Source of the DNA: Arsenicibacter rosenii
Lineage (GTDB): Bacteria > Bacteroidota > Bacteroidia > Cytophagales > Spirosomataceae
Direction: 5' to 3'
Assembly (NCBI RefSeq): GCF_001870735.1
Contig: NZ_MORL01000001.1
Span: forward strand, 1-64,000
DNA: 64,000 nt
Each line of letters begins with the position of its first letter. Positions within the stretch are counted from its first letter, which is position 1. The notes under the pieces were generated by a model. The model had not been told where the DNA came from, made no database searches, and saw only the letters and a program-made list of their open reading frames with translations. Below, piece by piece: positions 57,062 to 64,000 of the stretch. The translations under genes and the position numbers were made by a program.

Positions 57062-57772
57062 ATGAGATTAAATAATGACGTATTATACGAATTTCTAAAA
57101 AGAAAAGAGATTCACTATTTATATCATGCAAATACAGTTTCGACCTCAATAACATATTTAGAACAATATGGCTTATTGTCCCGAGGGGCGGTCGAGGAGC
57201 TGGGATTATTTCAGACTGAGCAGTCTTCTGATAAAATCGACAGAGATTTTGATATATGGTACGATATATTCTTAGATACAATAGATTTACATGGCTATTT
57301 CCCAAGACAAAATTTATATGGTCCTATTGTATTTAAGTTTTCTGTGGATCTAGTATTAAATCCTGATTATGAGATTTGGATAACGAAAGATAATCCAATA
57401 TATTGGACTTCAAGAAATTCTAACGATGAAAAGTATTTTATTGATGTTGAAGAGCTATCTCAGAAATGGGATGTTATTCAACGCCAGCGTATGATGATAA
57501 CAATAAGAAATAATAAAACAGCTATATTATTTGATTATCTAAATAAGATTATAGTTGATAATCCAAAAGTTGAAATAACAGATGGTAATATTAATTTATT
57601 TAATGAGGCTATAAGTGCTATTAGAAAATCAATTAAGAATAATCCGCATTTGCATGATAAGCTAACTGTTAGAGAATGCAACAACTGTTATTGCCATGAT
57701 AATTATTTAAATGGCGTCGGGGTCGCTGATTTGAAACGCTTATTTTTGCCTAAATATTTAATAGATAATTAA
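57062..57772 (+). CDS. Unknown protein with ART/DarT-like start
   Basis: 236 aa, AT-rich codon use, same strand as the dGTPase-family gene. The N-terminal part (HYLYHANTVSTSITYLEQYGLL) recalls the YHxTxxxxxxxILxxGLLS start of DarT-type and other ADP-ribosyltransferase-like proteins, but the resemblance is weak and catalytic residues cannot be placed. The middle has many Trp and Tyr; the end has a Cys/His group (ECNNCYCHDNY) that could hold a metal. I do not assign a function. Context suggests a two-gene unit with the HD protein. Confidence 0.6.
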   Translation: MRLNNDVLYEFLKRKEIHYLYHANTVSTSITYLEQYGLLSRGAVEELGLFQTEQSSDKIDRDFDIWYDIFLDTIDLHGYFPRQNLYGPIVFKFSVDLVLNPDYEIWITKDNPIYWTSRNSNDEKYFIDVEELSQKWDVIQRQRMMITIRNNKTAILFDYLNKIIVDNPKVEITDGNINLFNEAISAIRKSIKNNPHLHDKLTVRECNNCYCHDNYLNGVGVADLKRLFLPKYLIDN

Positions 57773-58187
57773 GCAGATTGTTTGCCAATCTTGCAAAAAT
57801 GATTCGGGTATTATTAAGAAAAACCTTTTTTTATAGTGAGAAGAAAATTGAGAATACTTATTTATTGGTAATAATTTACGAGAGCTTAACTGATAGGTAG
57901 TTTTTATTAAAACTCTTCAGAGATATAAATTGAACAAAAAAATAAAAAAAGAATGTACTTATCCTATGCCTTAAGTATGTGCAAGGTTGAAGGCATCTTG
58001 TGTAGACAGGATACAGGATATATGTCCTCAAGTAAAACATGCGAAAGTGTCGAAAGTGCTAAATATGATACTCCAAAAACAATCTTTTTCCTTGGCTATC
58101 GACATTAAGAGACGTTAGCAGTATGTTCGCAGACGCATCTTAAAAGCATCTGATAATTAATAGCTTTTATGTGATTTTTTCTTAGCT
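57773..58187. other. AT-rich gene-free stretch
   Basis: 415 bases, AT-rich on the left and mixed on the right. A short stem AGATTG / CAATCT lies right after the upstream gene (57777-57793). GTTAGCA at about 58114 is near a recombination-like core but not a convincing one. No gene seen. Confidence 0.5.
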
Positions 58188-58790
58188 ATGGAAGAATCAA
58201 AATGGATTGACAAAGTTTTGACAGATGCACGGCAGGGAGTTGTTGTGCGTATCAGAGCAAATACAAGAGAATACGAAGCGGCTATTGACAAAGCTATTGC
58301 CTTTAATCTGATTTCAGGCACTAATTACCGCTTAACTGAAAAAGGCTACAAAGCTATAGAAGTAGGCGGATTTGATAATTGGATACAATATATGGAGCAG
58401 AGAGAAGTCGAACGGAGAGGTATTTTAGTTAACGGCAACGCTGTTATCGGCAATAACAATTTTGGTGTGTTACAAGGACAGGATGGCACATTAATTAACA
58501 CAGGTAACAACGCACACATTGACAGCTCCATAGAATTTAATAGAGGAAACTTTGAAGAGTTAGCGCAAAAACTTAGAGCTAATCATGTTGGGCAACAGGA
58601 TATTGAAGAGTTAAAAAGTATCCTGGAATCTGATAGTCTAAACAAGGAAAAGGGAGTTTTTGGCGATAAAACGAATGGCTGGATATCAAAAATGATTTCA
58701 AAAAGCCTTGATGGTACGTGGCAAATCGGTGTTGGAGCAGCGGGCGGGTTGTTAGTAGAAGTGATAAAAAAATATTACGGCTGGCATTAA
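58188..58790 (+). CDS. Unknown protein: winged-helix-like start, glycine-rich hydrophobic tail
   Basis: 200 aa. Residues 1-65 look like a small winged helix (EYEAAIDKAIAFNLISGTNYRLTEKGYKAI). Residues 80-115 are Asn/Gly-rich short strands (GNAVIGNNNFGVLQGQDGTLINTGNN). The end (MISKSLDGTWQIGVGAAGGLLVEVIKKYYG) is a Gly/Ala hydrophobic helix of the kind seen at the C-terminus of AbiTii-domain and related abortive-infection proteins. That points to a membrane-linked or toxin-like role, as inference. A long palindromic repeat starts 7 bases after its stop. Confidence 0.62.
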   Translation: MEESKWIDKVLTDARQGVVVRIRANTREYEAAIDKAIAFNLISGTNYRLTEKGYKAIEVGGFDNWIQYMEQREVERRGILVNGNAVIGNNNFGVLQGQDGTLINTGNNAHIDSSIEFNRGNFEELAQKLRANHVGQQDIEELKSILESDSLNKEKGVFGDKTNGWISKMISKSLDGTWQIGVGAAGGLLVEVIKKYYGWH

Positions 58791-58796
58791 TATGCT

Positions 58797-58930
58797 CAGT
58801 TCTCGCTCGCATATTGCGAATGAGGATTATCCGTAAGGGCTACGGCCCGTAAGTTGGCTTATACCAAAACTGTTTACGGGCCGGAGGCCCTTCCGAATAA
58901 TGCTTACTCGTTATAAACGAGCAACAACGG
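58797..58930. repeat. Long imperfect palindrome, copy 1
   Basis: 134 bases just after the 200-aa gene. Left end CAGTTCTCGCTCGC through TTATCCGTAAG and right end ACTCGTTATAAACGAGC are imperfectly complementary; so are the inner arms GGCCCGTAA / TTTACGGGCC. The whole folds into one long stem-loop. The ends are shared with copy 2 (60286-60435). Confidence 0.85.
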
Positions 58931-58961
58931 GGGCGACAATCAAGCTATACGAAAAATGCAC

Positions 58962-59013
58962 GACCAACCGCTTCAGCCCATCCCTCGGACTTGATGGGTG
59001 AAAGCGGACAGTC
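58962..59013. repeat. Symmetric stem-loop
   Basis: GAC..CCGCTT...CCCATC pairs with GATGGG...AAGCGG..GTC, with 3-base internal loops at matching places and a 10-base loop. It lies directly after repeat copy 1. Confidence 0.6.
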
Positions 59014-59257
59014 AAGACGAACGCCGAGCCGGTCAACCATCGTTAGATGATTCGCCAAGCAGAAAAGGCGTGTTTGTCAACGTTAGGGACAGGGGTCACG
59101 GCTCAACAGGCCAGATCGTTGGCGTGCAATTCGGGCTTACCTGCGACACGAAAAATGCTCCGTTTATGTATGTTTAGGCTTCCATTTCCAAGTTTTGGCT
59201 GACAAGGGAAACGCTTGAGTTAGTATTATTTTGATTGAGAGAAGTAGATCATCTGCT

Positions 59258-60274
59258 ATGCCCGCCGTTTATATCTATCTGGACTGGAATGTGTTTGATG
59301 GGCTGCAAAAGATTCAGCAGTTAAATGATTCTGATAAAGAAGCATTCACATTCATTAATAATTTAATAGCGCAGCAAAATGTCTTTGTACCTTATTCAAA
59401 CGCTCACATCAATGATCTTATAAGGGGCTACAAGAAAAATCCAACCTACACACAGGGAGATTTAAGTTTCATTGCTCAAATTACTGGTAATTTGGCCGTT
59501 GTTCAGTATTGGGGTCACGATCAAGTCACTTGGCATCAACGAGATGTGTTTCAATTTTTTGAGGATGCTCTTGAAGAAAAAAGTAACGATTTTGATTCAC
59601 TTGAAAAACTATGTGAAGGTGATGAGTTTGGTATGATGAAGACTATGATGGACTTATTTAAAAGCGTGCCTTTACCTGATAACTTTTCTAAATTGTTTGA
59701 GCTTGACCCAGTGTTTGATAAAATTTTTGCTACATCGAGAGAAAAACTGACCATATATTCTTTGATGGATGATCTGATGAAGATGTCAAGTCTACTCAAA
59801 ACGGATTATTCGATATACAAGTCTCTGAGAGGGTTTACAAGTAAAATCATAAAGAAATATAAAAATGACCCGAGCCTCAAGGCCCAACTTCAAATACTTG
59901 ATAATCAGGAGGCGCCTAATTTTCTGAAAGCGTCTTCGGACGAAATGTATGAATGGGCAAAAAATAAGTCATCTTCAAAAACATCTGGTAACAGTGATTA
60001 TAGCAAGGTAATTGATACTTATCTTAAGATTGACTGGAGAGGATACAAATCTGATGAAAGATTCGACAATATGATTGACGACGCTTTACACACGTTTTAT
60101 GCTGCTCACTGCCATTTTTTCGTGACTGAGGACGATAGATGTCATTACAAAGCAACAGAGACATTCAAAGAGCTTGGTATTTTGACGCGAGTGTTCAAAC
60201 CCAAAGAATTTCTAAGTTTCGTCAAACAAACTCTCAAAGATGGCGATTCTGGGCAGATTTTAAGAGAAGGCTAA
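59258..60274 (+). CDS. PIN-like nuclease-fold protein
   Basis: 338 aa from ATG 59258; a TTG at 59231 would add nine residues. N-terminal VYIYLDWNVFDG matches the first Asp strand of PIN-like nucleases (usually LDTNV), and the C-terminal DDALHTFYAAHCHFFVTEDDRC carries the later acidic residues. Between lies a long helical insert (about 100-240). PIN proteins cut RNA and act as toxins or defence effectors. No antitoxin-like partner is adjacent. A second copy of the long palindrome begins 11 bases after its stop. Confidence 0.72.
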   Translation: MPAVYIYLDWNVFDGLQKIQQLNDSDKEAFTFINNLIAQQNVFVPYSNAHINDLIRGYKKNPTYTQGDLSFIAQITGNLAVVQYWGHDQVTWHQRDVFQFFEDALEEKSNDFDSLEKLCEGDEFGMMKTMMDLFKSVPLPDNFSKLFELDPVFDKIFATSREKLTIYSLMDDLMKMSSLLKTDYSIYKSLRGFTSKIIKKYKNDPSLKAQLQILDNQEAPNFLKASSDEMYEWAKNKSSSKTSGNSDYSKVIDTYLKIDWRGYKSDERFDNMIDDALHTFYAAHCHFFVTEDDRCHYKATETFKELGILTRVFKPKEFLSFVKQTLKDGDSGQILREG

Positions 60275-60285
60275 CTTTCATTTCA

Positions 60286-60435
60286 CAGTTCTAGCTCGCA
60301 TATTGCGAATGAAGATTATCCGTAAGAGCCTCTGGTCCGTAGACTGCATGGCACAAGCCAGCTTACGTGCCAGACGGGGCTGCTATCGCAGAATCTTCCG
60401 GATATTGGGTACTTGTTATAAACGAGCAACAACGG
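60286..60435. repeat. Long imperfect palindrome, copy 2
   Basis: 150 bases directly after the PIN-like gene. Starts CAGTTCTAGCTCGC and ends AACGAGCAACAACGG. Left 41 bases differ from copy 1 at two positions, and the last 25 at one; the centre is different in sequence and length but still self-complementary. Confidence 0.85.
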
Positions 60436-60448
60436 AAAACACAAACCC

Positions 60449-60880
60449 ATGATACTATTCTGCCACCTGTTATCGCTGTTGGTACTGAGTCAGCCTGTTA
60501 GGAAGCCTGTATACGTTGTCGTAACGAATGAGATTGCCGTATCTAATCGTATTGTGCCGTCAACGATAGATCGGGATAATAAAACGGTCGTGGCGTATGA
60601 TACGATGACGGTTTATACGCTGCCATGCAAAAACGACAGGAGTGCTATCCGGCTTGTTCGTGTAGGGAAGAAAAAAATAATAAAGTCAGCATCATTCTTT
60701 GAGGGTATCAAACCCACGGACTGTACCTGGATAAGTCGTCACATCGGCTTGATCGCTTCTACGGCCGAACGTTCGCCATTGATCGGACCTGTTTACATGG
60801 TTGAAAAAAAAGAAAAACAAATCATTCTTACACAAGTCGTCTTCGATATTGCACAAGAGGAAAGAATAAAGGATTGGTAA
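60449..60880 (+). CDS. Small secreted protein of unknown function
   Basis: 143 aa, starting only 13 bases after repeat copy 2. Residues 1-17 are a short hydrophobic leader, so it may be exported; the mature part has regular strands (YVVVTNEIAV, TVYTLPCKNDRSAIRLVRVGKKK) and two Cys. Base composition lies between the island and the flanks. Family not recognised. Confidence 0.6.
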   Translation: MILFCHLLSLLVLSQPVRKPVYVVVTNEIAVSNRIVPSTIDRDNKTVVAYDTMTVYTLPCKNDRSAIRLVRVGKKKIIKSASFFEGIKPTDCTWISRHIGLIASTAERSPLIGPVYMVEKKEKQIILTQVVFDIAQEERIKDW

Positions 60881-60993
60881 ACCGGTCGTCCTCCTCACCA
60901 GGCTGTTCATACACCGGCCGACCATCACCCCCATAGGTAACAAAACCGGCTGTCAACGGGTTAGGTTTTCACGCATCAACACAACGAAACGGT

Positions 60994-61527
60994 ATGAGAA
61001 AGGTTATTTATTACGTCGCCAGCTCCATTGACGGGTATATTTCAGGGCCGGATGATGACGTAAGCGGCTACGTACAGACCGGAAACGGCGTGGAAAAATA
61101 CCTCGGCGACCTGGCGGGATTTGATACCGTCATTATGGGCAGAAAGACCTACGAATATGGCTATGCGTTCGGCATTGAACCTGGTCAGCCGGCATACCCG
61201 AACATGACCCACTATATCTTTTCCGACACCCTTACGTTTGATCATCCGCACGAAAGCGTACACGTAAAGCCGCTGAACCTCGACGCAATCGACGCCATCA
61301 AACAGCAGCCCGGCACGGACATTTATCTGTGTGGCGGCGGGCAGCTGGCCGGATGGCTGCTCGACCATCAGCGGATTGATCTATTGCGCATCAAACTGAG
61401 TCCGGTAGTGTTAGGGCAGGGCATACGCCTCTTCGGCGACTCAACAAAAGCGTACAAGGCCGGATTAATTGATACTGAAGCGTATGAACACGGGTTACAG
61501 ATGATGACGTTTGCCATTACCTATTGA
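60994..61527 (+). CDS. Dihydrofolate reductase-like (RibD C-terminal) protein
   Basis: 177 aa. DHFR-like Rossmann fold: VIYYVASSIDGYISGPDDD at the start, TVIMGRKTYEYG, and the NADPH site IYLCGGGQLAGWLL. This branch (RibD C-terminal type) is usually not a true folate reductase; substrate unknown. Normal GC, so the island ends before it. It sits 113 bases after the small secreted gene. Confidence 0.87.
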   Translation: MRKVIYYVASSIDGYISGPDDDVSGYVQTGNGVEKYLGDLAGFDTVIMGRKTYEYGYAFGIEPGQPAYPNMTHYIFSDTLTFDHPHESVHVKPLNLDAIDAIKQQPGTDIYLCGGGQLAGWLLDHQRIDLLRIKLSPVVLGQGIRLFGDSTKAYKAGLIDTEAYEHGLQMMTFAITY

Positions 61528-61571
61528 CCGGTTCCGTTGTCGTATTACCTTTACGGGTAAAAAACTGCCCC

Positions 61572-62000
61572 ATGTTCCTTATCCTTGCCATTCTCTTCTT
61601 CGTGCTTACGTGGCTGTTTCGTGGCCTTGTCTTTGATATTCAGCTGGCCGATACGTATTATGTGATACCCACGTTTCAGATTTTTCTCGCTCTCGGTATT
61701 AGCTGCTGCCTGATTGAAGCCGCGTATTTTGTACGCCGCAAACAGGTCAGCAGACTTCGCCCTAAACGGGATTATCAGTGGCATGTGGTGGCAACAACGC
61801 TCTGCGGGCTCGTGTTTGTCTACAGCCAAATGCAGAACCTGGTGTTGTCGGGTATCGACCGGCGCTATGTGTCCATTCCGGATATAGAGGCCATGAGGAC
61901 CGCTTCGTATCTGGGCGGACTGGCGCTGCTGGCCTTTCTGGTGGTACAGGCTGCGTACCTGATCCGGTTTTCAGTGGTGGCCGTTATGCGGAGAGGCTGA
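61572..62000 (+). CDS. Small membrane protein with DTYYV motif
   Basis: 142 aa from ATG 61572; earlier frame would overlap the reductase stop. Four membrane helices (about 2-20, 33-52, 68-88, 112-135). FDIQLADTYYVIPTFQIF recalls the DTYYVVAHFHYV segment of heme-copper oxidase subunit I, but the heme histidines are absent. Function unknown. Likely cotranscribed with the reductase gene. Confidence 0.65.
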   Translation: MFLILAILFFVLTWLFRGLVFDIQLADTYYVIPTFQIFLALGISCCLIEAAYFVRRKQVSRLRPKRDYQWHVVATTLCGLVFVYSQMQNLVLSGIDRRYVSIPDIEAMRTASYLGGLALLAFLVVQAAYLIRFSVVAVMRRG

Positions 62001-62145
62001 GAAGCCGGCAGACTGATTGAGCAGTAAGTCGCTCATCGGCTGAAAGATAGCAATTTGTCTATGTTTTTGTCTACGCTGCTTTTTTGCCTTTGAAGACCCG
62101 TTACGGTTATTTTCGTTCGTGTTGTATACTAAAACGAATGAAAAT

Positions 62146-63270
62146 ATGGCCCGAATTTTACAAAAAAACGTCCTATGGCTGGTAATAATGCTGCTGGCAG
62201 CTGGCAATGTAATGGCATCAGATAAGCATAAGGCTCCGGGAAACAGCCGGAAACCAGCGCCACCGACAGTTATCATCACGGCGTATCCGGGTACCAGTGT
62301 TACCTGGCCGGAGTTAGTGACGCTGGTTGCCAGCGGGGCCGACAGCTACCTTTGGTCAGAAAACGCGGGTAGTTCAACCTCCGCAACGGTAGTAGTTAAC
62401 TTTACCGGTGATTACTCGGTAACCGGAACGACCAATGGTGAAAGCGCTTCGGCGGATATACATATAGACGTTAATACAGGTCAGGTCTATAGTTCAGCTG
62501 GTTTTGACCAGAATAACCCTTGTGTGGGCACGTCATTGACGTTAGCTGGTGGTGCGACGGGTGGTTTGGTTTCTTATACGGTAAGCTTCAGGGGGCCTGT
62601 TCCTATTCCTAACCCTGATGTAAATGCGCCGGGTATAATGCAGTTTACAGCCACTAAACCCGGATACTACAGTGCCGGTACTATAGGGACTTATGTAATG
62701 AGTGCAACCGAAACGGCAGCTACTGCTACCGGTGTCTTGTCAGCGATGAGTACTGTAGAGATCCGGCCTGTCTTATCATTGACCGCTACGGAGCTGATTG
62801 TAGACAAGGGAACATCGGTAACACTGAATGCGGACAGCGATAATCGGGACAATGACTTTACAAATTACAGATGGGATGGCGGACAGATCGGGAAAACAAT
62901 TGTGATTACTCCCACAGAATCGATGATTTATTCCGTAACAGCTGTTGATATATACAATGGCTGTACGTATGCCGAATCAATCCGGATTCTGGCCTGTGAT
63001 CCATTGCTGGCGGCTCAGATAGGATCGGTTAGCTTTGCTCCGCCAATCGGTAATGAGCGGAGTTTACAGATTACAGGGGTGGGAACGACCTATGTTGTGA
63101 CGGGGCCGGGGGGATATGTGTTTAGCCAGGTATTCCGCGGGCAAGCCAGCCGTACGGTAACCATTCCCGCGGGTAATCTTGCCGGTAGGTATACGGTTAC
63201 AGTAAGCAACCGGGATGCCTGTGGCCGGTCTGACACCATAACCCGAACGATTGAATTACCTGGTATTTAA
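62146..63270 (+). CDS. Secreted Ig-like repeat protein
   Basis: 374 aa from ATG 62146; a GTG nine codons up is less likely. Signal peptide about 1-24 (NVMAS). A series of Ig/SprB-like modules: VTWPELVTLVASGADSYLW, SLTLAGGATGGLVSYTVSF, VDKGTSVTLNADSDN, and a last module TYVVTGPGGYVFSQVFR ... DACGRSDTITRT. No catalytic motif and no T9SS type A tail. Adhesin-like or matrix-like role is a guess. Own terminator. Confidence 0.75.
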   Translation: MARILQKNVLWLVIMLLAAGNVMASDKHKAPGNSRKPAPPTVIITAYPGTSVTWPELVTLVASGADSYLWSENAGSSTSATVVVNFTGDYSVTGTTNGESASADIHIDVNTGQVYSSAGFDQNNPCVGTSLTLAGGATGGLVSYTVSFRGPVPIPNPDVNAPGIMQFTATKPGYYSAGTIGTYVMSATETAATATGVLSAMSTVEIRPVLSLTATELIVDKGTSVTLNADSDNRDNDFTNYRWDGGQIGKTIVITPTESMIYSVTAVDIYNGCTYAESIRILACDPLLAAQIGSVSFAPPIGNERSLQITGVGTTYVVTGPGGYVFSQVFRGQASRTVTIPAGNLAGRYTVTVSNRDACGRSDTITRTIELPGI

Positions 63271-63295
63271 ATAAGCAAGTGGAAAGTTAATTCTC

Positions 63296-63331
63296 AAAAG
63301 GTGAGTCTGCCCCGACAGACTCACCTTTTTT
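63296..63331. terminator. Bidirectional terminator
   Basis: Stem AAAAGGTGAGTCTG / CAGACTCACCTTTT with a 6-base loop and T run, between the Ig-like gene and the convergent DoxX gene. Confidence 0.9.
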
Positions 63332-63348
63332 GTTGACGCCCCGGCTGC

Positions 63349-63717
63349 TTAGGACCGTGCCGGAGCCGGTTCTAGAAAAATACGCGGGTCGCGCAGGAAC
63401 GCCGCTATCCAGATCAGCGCCATCGGCAGAACAGCGTTGAACGGCGTACCGTGCGATAACTCCGTGGCCAGGGCACCGGCAAAGTAACAGCAGAGCAGGA
63501 TAAAACCGATGCGCATCGTTTTCGGGTAGAGAAACAGCAGCGCAAAGCCGATTTCCATCAGCCCCAGCATCGGCAGGTATGCGCCTACGCCGACTTTGCT
63601 CAGTGTACTGACAATTTCCGGCGAGCCGATCAGCTTCATCACGCCGCTCATGATAGACATACCGGCGGCCAGGACCGTAAACGTAATGGTCAGAATGCGT
63701 TTGATTTTCGGATTCAT
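63349..63717 (-). CDS. DoxX-like membrane protein
   Basis: 122 aa with four predicted membrane helices. SGVMKLIGSPEIVSTLSKVGVGAYLPMLGLMEIGFALLFL is the DoxX-like arrangement. DoxX family proteins are poorly understood; some help redox stress responses. Divergent from an HxlR regulator that probably controls it. A TAGGTTTG -7 element (63750-63757, minus strand) lies 33 bases before its ATG. Confidence 0.88.
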   Translation of the reverse strand: MNPKIKRILTITFTVLAAGMSIMSGVMKLIGSPEIVSTLSKVGVGAYLPMLGLMEIGFALLFLYPKTMRIGFILLCCYFAGALATELSHGTPFNAVLPMALIWIAAFLRDPRIFLEPAPARS

Positions 63718-63749
63718 AGTTCGGGAGTTTCAGATGATTAATATTGGTG

Positions 63750-63757
63750 CAAACCTA
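63750..63757 (-). promoter_or_regulatory. -7 element for the DoxX gene
   Basis: Minus-strand TAGGTTTG matches TAnnTTTG exactly; no good -33 element at the usual distance, as expected for a regulated promoter. Confidence 0.45.
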
Positions 63758-63785
63758 CGCGTTCCGGTGATGCATGATGGGGCAC

Positions 63786-63817
63786 TATCCTGAAGTATAC
63801 TGCTATCCTTCAGGATA
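63786..63817. promoter_or_regulatory. Inverted repeat operator between DoxX and HxlR genes
   Basis: TATCCTGAAG and CTTCAGGATA, a perfect 10-bp inverted repeat with a 12-base spacer, in the divergent intergenic region. Position and symmetry fit a binding site for the HxlR dimer. Confidence 0.5.
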
Positions 63818-63844
63818 CGGGGTTATGAATCAGATACTGTCTTG

Positions 63845-63852
63845 TATCTTTA
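63845..63852 (+). promoter_or_regulatory. Possible -7 element for the HxlR gene
   Basis: TATCTTTA, one mismatch to the Bacteroidota consensus, 25 bases before the HxlR ATG. Confidence 0.35.
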
Positions 63853-63876
63853 TAAGCAGAACAACGTGCACACAAT

Positions 63877-64000
63877 ATGGACGTACTATTGGATGAACCG
63901 GAAATCAGCATACGGCGGCAGAGGCGCCTGTCGGAGAAGGAATGTACACAGCACCTGATGCCGATACAGGATGCGTTGTATGTGCTGAGCGGGAAATGGA
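63877..64000 (+). CDS. HxlR family transcriptional regulator (partial, runs off the window)
   Basis: First 41 residues only, read directly from ATG 63877. MPIQDALYVLSGKW is the start of the HxlR winged helix (usual form CPixxxLdlLgGKW), with one cysteine just before it (EKECTQHL), as in redox-sensing relatives. The rest of the gene is outside the window. Divergent from the DoxX gene, a common pairing. Confidence 0.8.
   Translation, partial: MDVLLDEPEISIRRQRRLSEKECTQHLMPIQDALYVLSGKW

Larger units (their letters stand above)
58791..59257. other. Intergenic stretch with structured repeat
   Basis: 467 bases between two island genes. The left part is the repeat described separately; then a symmetric stem-loop (58962-59013), an 11-base direct repeat ACGAAAAATGC at 58949 and 59148, and the GTTAGAT and GTTAGGG motifs. 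No convincing gene. Confidence 0.6.

Noticed and set aside
58797-60435. Firm call of integron attC sites
   Set aside because: The standard RYYYAAC and GTTRRRY cores are not at the repeat ends and no integrase is in the window; kept as a hypothesis only.
1-64000. CRISPR array, tRNA or rRNA genes, transposase genes
   Set aside because: No regular short spaced repeats, no cloverleaf with CCA-like end, no rRNA stretches and no transposase or integrase motif were seen.

Overview
The window reads as a chromosomal segment of a Bacteroidota bacterium, most likely a cytophagal genus such as Spirosoma or a relative. Phylum markers include a type IX secretion (T9SS) tail on a GHL10 hydrolase, GH97 and CE15 enzymes, an OMP_b-brl_3 outer membrane protein, LytS/LytTR regulators, -7 elements of the TAnnTTTG type, and almost no Shine-Dalgarno sequences. 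Phylum confidence is high and genus confidence is low. No tRNA, rRNA, CRISPR array, transposase or integrase gene was seen.

Layout. 0.2-12.3 kb: a DUF892 ferritin-like protein, topA, folD, a T9SS-exported GHL10 hydrolase, a protease/propeller/barrel fusion, an aldehyde dehydrogenase and a lipoprotein. 12.5-17.6 kb: two secreted proteins, an M43 metalloprotease ending in a dockerin-like calcium repeat and a neighbour starting with a cohesin-like domain. 17.7-23 kb: LpxH-like phosphatase, DUF1080 lipoprotein, TlpA-like thioredoxin, a small unknown and transketolase. 23-29.6 kb: a DUF1501/PSD1 cytochrome pair divergent from a PQQ dehydrogenase. 29.6-34.6 kb: a LytTR two-component operon and three secreted small or repeat proteins, one of which is an exported L7/L12 C-terminal-like domain. 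34.7-43.3 kb: S41 peptidase, CE15 esterase, GH97 glycosidase, outer membrane barrel and SGNH esterase, a polysaccharide-handling group. 43.4-54.2 kb: housekeeping and metabolic genes (LytTR protein, aldose epimerase-like, FAD oxidoreductases, kynureninase, TetR, QueG, GrpE, DnaJ).

54.2-61 kb is an accessory island with much lower GC. Single 60-base lines were counted by hand: 30% in the HD gene against 60% in dnaJ. It holds an HsdR-N-like nuclease-fold protein, a dGTPase-family HD protein with an unknown partner, a protein with a winged-helix-like start and a glycine-rich tail, a PIN-like protein and a small secreted protein. Two genes are each followed at once by a 134-150 bp imperfect palindrome with strongly conserved ends and a variable centre. 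The arrangement resembles a cassette array, and this is the best candidate for an undescribed system here.

61-64 kb returns to ordinary genes: a DHFR-like reductase, small membrane protein, secreted Ig-like protein, DoxX, and the start of an HxlR regulator cut by the window edge. All functions are inferred from sequence motifs recognised by eye; no database search was run.
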